Notes under the pieces: generated by a model
The model's input: only the letters and a program-made list of their open reading frames with translations
The model's database searches: none
Told to the model about the DNA's origin: nothing
Made by a program: the position numbers and the translations under genes
Shown here: positions 61,582-64,000 of the stretch, in pieces
Position numbering within the stretch: the stretch's first letter is position 1
Layout: each line of letters begins with the position of its first letter
NCBI GenBank assembly: GCA_963669405.2
Contig: CAXXHF010000002.1
Span: 1,860,001-1,924,000 of the forward strand
DNA length: 64,000 nucleotides
Direction: 5' to 3'
Origin: Aureisphaera sp963669405
Lineage (GTDB): Bacteria; Bacteroidota; Bacteroidia; Flavobacteriales; Flavobacteriaceae

Positions 61582-63876
61582 TTATTTCAATTCGAATGTT
61601 TTTTTATAATCCGTGGCTGAAGATCCCCCGACGAAGACATCGAAAGAACCAGGTTCCACAATCCAATTCCCTTGGTTGTCAAAAAATCCCAACTCTTTCT
61701 CTGTTAGTTGAAATGTAATAGTCTTGGATTCTCCGGGAGCAAACTCGACCAATTCAAAACTTTTTAATTCTTTGATTGGGCGCGTGACCGAAGCATATAA
61801 ATCTCGAATATATAGCTGTACTACTTCCTTCCCAGTAAGTTTTCCGGTGTTTTTTACGTCTACAGAGATGGATACTTGACCATTTTCAGCATAGCTATTC
61901 TGTACATTAAGGTTAGAATACGAGAATTTGGTATAACTCAAGCCATGACCAAAGGGATACAAAGGAGTGTTTTTCTCATCTGTATAGTGTGACCAAAACA
62001 CTAAGTTTGGCGCAGGCTCCACAGGTCTTCCCGTATTTTTGTAGTTATAATAAATTGGAACTTGTCCCAGACTTCTGGGAAAGGACATGGGTAATTTTCC
62101 ACTGGGATTATAATCACCATGTAGTACTTGGGCAATAGCATGACCGCTTTGGCTGCCTAAATGCCAAGCTTCTATAATGGAGGGGATGTGTTCATCTGCC
62201 CAAGTTAATTCTAAAGGACGCCCATTATTCAATACTAGAATAATATTGGGGTTCGCCTTATATACCTCTTTCAATAGTTCCAGTTGTACTCCAGGAAGGT
62301 CAATGGTTGACCTACTTCTTCCTTCACCACTCATAAAGCCTAGCTCTCCTAATACCATAATGACTTTGTCAGCTCTCTTTGCAGCAGCAATGGCCTCGGG
62401 GAATCCACTTTTATTGTCTTCATTAATTTTTATTTCAGTAATGAAACTAGTTGGACCTTTGGCAATATCGGCTCCTTTGGCATAGAATACTTCATTCCCT
62501 TTATATGCTTGCATTCCTTCCATCACGGAAATAGCGGTATTGTCATCTGCTGCAATTCGCCAGCTACCTAAAGGGCTGTTTTTGTCTGCCGCTAAGGGTC
62601 CGATCAGTGCTATTTTTTCACCCTCTTTTTTGAGAGGAAGAAGGCTTCCTTCATTTTTTAGAAGCACAATGGATTTCTTTGCGACGTCCAAAACAGCATC
62701 ATGATTTGCTTTAGAATTAATCTCATTTTTCTCTCTTTCAGGATCACAGTACTTAAAAGGATCTTCAAACAAGCCCAATTCAAATTTTACACGTAAGATT
62801 CTCCTCACGGCATCGTCAATAAGGTTTTCCTCTACTTTTTTATCCTTTACCAGTTGGGCTAATTCTTCCACATATAAATAGGATTCCATGTCCATATCAG
62901 AACCAGCCAGAATAGCAAGTTCGGCAGCATGATTTCCATCTTTGGCATATCCGTGAGCAATCATTTCGCGCATAGAACCCCAGTCGGAAATTACAAATCC
63001 GTTGAAGTTCCATTTGCCTTTCAGTATATCTCGTTGAAGGAATTTATCTCCTGTGGCTGGAATTCCATTTAATTCATTGAAGGAATTCATAAAAGTTTTT
63101 ACACCTGCTTCATTTGCTGCTATAAATGGAGGAAAAACAGTGTTATATAGTGTTGAAGTGCCAATGTCTGCAGTGTTGTAATCTCTTCCCCCTTCAACAA
63201 ATCCGTAAGCAGCAAAATGCTTAGCACAAGCAGCAATAGTTGTTTCTGCAGCAAGATCATCACCCTGAAAACCTTTTATACGCGCGGCGGCTATTTTGCT
63301 TCCCAGATAGGGATCTTCTCCACCACCTTCCATTACCCGACCCCATCGAGCATCTCTAGAAATATCTACCATAGGAGCAAACGTCCAATTGATTCCTGAG
63401 GCAGCAGCTTCCCGCGCAGCTACTTGAGATGATAATTCGATAGCTTCCAAATCCCAACTAGCAGCTTCACCTAAAGGGATGGGGGCAATAGTTTTGTATC
63501 CATGAATAACATCAAAACCAATAATGAGCGGAATACCTAAACGAGTTTCTTCTACAGCAATTTTTTGTACGGCCCTTACCTGTTCAACACCTCTAACATT
63601 TAACATAGATCCAACGTATCCTTTCCTAAGATGCTCGTATTTTTTAGCAGCGTCACCTCCTTTTGGAACTGGGCCTGTCACGTTCCAAAAACCGTTGTAT
63701 TGGTTCATTTGTCCAATCTTTTCTTCTAAAGTCATAATGGCCAATAACGAATCGATCTTTTTTTCAACGATTGTATCCAGAATAGATGTTGGTTCCGAAA
63801 TAGTATCGAGAATCTCCTCTTTTTCATTAGTTGGCATCACAAGCAAGCAAAAAAATAATAGTACAAATAATTTCAT
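61582..63876 (-). CDS. bglX: GH3 beta-glucosidase (BglX-type)
   Basis: Exported beta-glucosidase/xylosidase hydrolysing terminal beta-linked sugars. The 764-residue product has a hydrophobic signal (about 1-14), a GH3 TIM-barrel with the nucleophile Asp298 in VISDWGSM, an alpha/beta sandwich, and a C-terminal fibronectin-like GH3 domain (NVQNSYAENGQVSISVDVKN). The layout is that of E. coli BglX. The pirin gene follows on the same strand. 63877-64000 upstream of it holds no clear signal. Confidence 0.93.
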   Translation of the reverse strand: MKLFVLLFFCLLVMPTNEKEEILDTISEPTSILDTIVEKKIDSLLAIMTLEEKIGQMNQYNGFWNVTGPVPKGGDAAKKYEHLRKGYVGSMLNVRGVEQVRAVQKIAVEETRLGIPLIIGFDVIHGYKTIAPIPLGEAASWDLEAIELSSQVAAREAAASGINWTFAPMVDISRDARWGRVMEGGGEDPYLGSKIAAARIKGFQGDDLAAETTIAACAKHFAAYGFVEGGRDYNTADIGTSTLYNTVFPPFIAANEAGVKTFMNSFNELNGIPATGDKFLQRDILKGKWNFNGFVISDWGSMREMIAHGYAKDGNHAAELAILAGSDMDMESYLYVEELAQLVKDKKVEENLIDDAVRRILRVKFELGLFEDPFKYCDPEREKNEINSKANHDAVLDVAKKSIVLLKNEGSLLPLKKEGEKIALIGPLAADKNSPLGSWRIAADDNTAISVMEGMQAYKGNEVFYAKGADIAKGPTSFITEIKINEDNKSGFPEAIAAAKRADKVIMVLGELGFMSGEGRSRSTIDLPGVQLELLKEVYKANPNIILVLNNGRPLELTWADEHIPSIIEAWHLGSQSGHAIAQVLHGDYNPSGKLPMSFPRSLGQVPIYYNYKNTGRPVEPAPNLVFWSHYTDEKNTPLYPFGHGLSYTKFSYSNLNVQNSYAENGQVSISVDVKNTGKLTGKEVVQLYIRDLYASVTRPIKELKSFELVEFAPGESKTITFQLTEKELGFFDNQGNWIVEPGSFDVFVGGSSATDYKKTFELK

Positions 63877-64000
63877 CTCTAAGGATTTAAGGAAGCGCCG
63901 ATTGTAATTGCATTAAGTAAACAAATCAGGCCTTAATGTGACTGTTCAAGATAACTTTATTTTTTTAAAAACACTTTAAAATCAGCTGGGAGTGGTTTGT

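Noticed and set aside
1..64000. CRISPR array, riboswitches, rRNA operon, tmRNA, 6S RNA
   Set aside because: No spaced repeats, no FMN or TPP riboswitch-like sequence upstream of ribE or pdxA, and no rRNA or tmRNA sequence was recognised.

Overview
The window is a stretch of low-GC chromosome from a member of the Bacteroidota, most likely a marine Flavobacteriaceae. The signs are: recurrent TAnnTTTG promoter elements; lineage-typical families (DUF4175, DUF4837, DUF4349, DUF2807, a PID-CTERM small protein); a giant secreted protein with a type IX secretion (T9SS) C-terminal sorting domain; an outer-membrane beta-barrel with an N-terminal carboxypeptidase-regulatory-like domain; and the gene order DUF177-rpmF-fabH-accB-accC. 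Most content is conserved housekeeping. No prophage, CRISPR array, insertion sequence or integrative element was seen.

Layout. 1-6.3 kb: the N-terminal part of an M23 peptidase, tatA, an MltD-like transglycosylase with a DUF4837 lipoprotein, pgk and holB. 6.3-13 kb: a minus-strand run DUF4175 > ybeY > mnmG > methyltransferase, with one parS-like 16-mer (TGTTNCACGTGGAACA) in each gap flanking mnmG. 13-19 kb: gltX, a small barrel protein, an SPFH protein, glnS with an unusual C-terminal extension, folB and tRNA-Cys. 19-23.4 kb: a frameshifted LysE exporter, DUF2807, an orphan phage/contractile-system tail-tube-like protein and rnr. 23.5-24.3 kb: DUF2007, then about 540 bp of very AT-rich non-coding DNA with clustered DnaA-box-like 9-mers, a candidate replication origin. 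24.3-31 kb: rpiB, a CDF metal exporter, an ElaA-like acetyltransferase and the T9SS protein. 31-42 kb: three minus-strand runs: rnpA > DUF4349 > S41 protease > fatty acid hydroxylase; MBL hydrolase > S8 protease > M1 peptidase; UspA > SulP transporter. 42-50 kb: a CPA1-type antiporter, a small lipoprotein, lepA, a beta-barrel receptor and dusB. 50-58 kb: a LolE-like permease, rbfA, mce, tRNA-Met, a PID-CTERM protein, ribE, pdxA, and DUF177-rpmF-fabH-accB-accC. 58-64 kb: an FAD oxidoreductase, mtgA, a Gre-like protein, pirin and a GH3 beta-glucosidase.

How it fits together. The parS-like sites, mnmG and rnpA (often origin-proximal in other bacteria), and the switch from mostly minus-strand genes left of 23.5 kb (14 of 19 protein genes) to a plus-strand majority on the right (20 of 35) all fit an origin near 24 kb. 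Translation and RNA genes (gltX, glnS, mnmG, ybeY, rnr, rnpA, lepA, rbfA, dusB, rpmF, two tRNAs) and envelope functions (mltD, mtgA, M23, Tat, peptidases) dominate. fabH/accB/accC supply fatty acid initiation. The most unusual items are the orphan tube protein, the origin/parS neighbourhood, the GlnRS and SulP C-terminal extensions, three 20-bp-spaced direct repeats before the T9SS gene, and a G-quadruplex-type motif after the methyltransferase gene.
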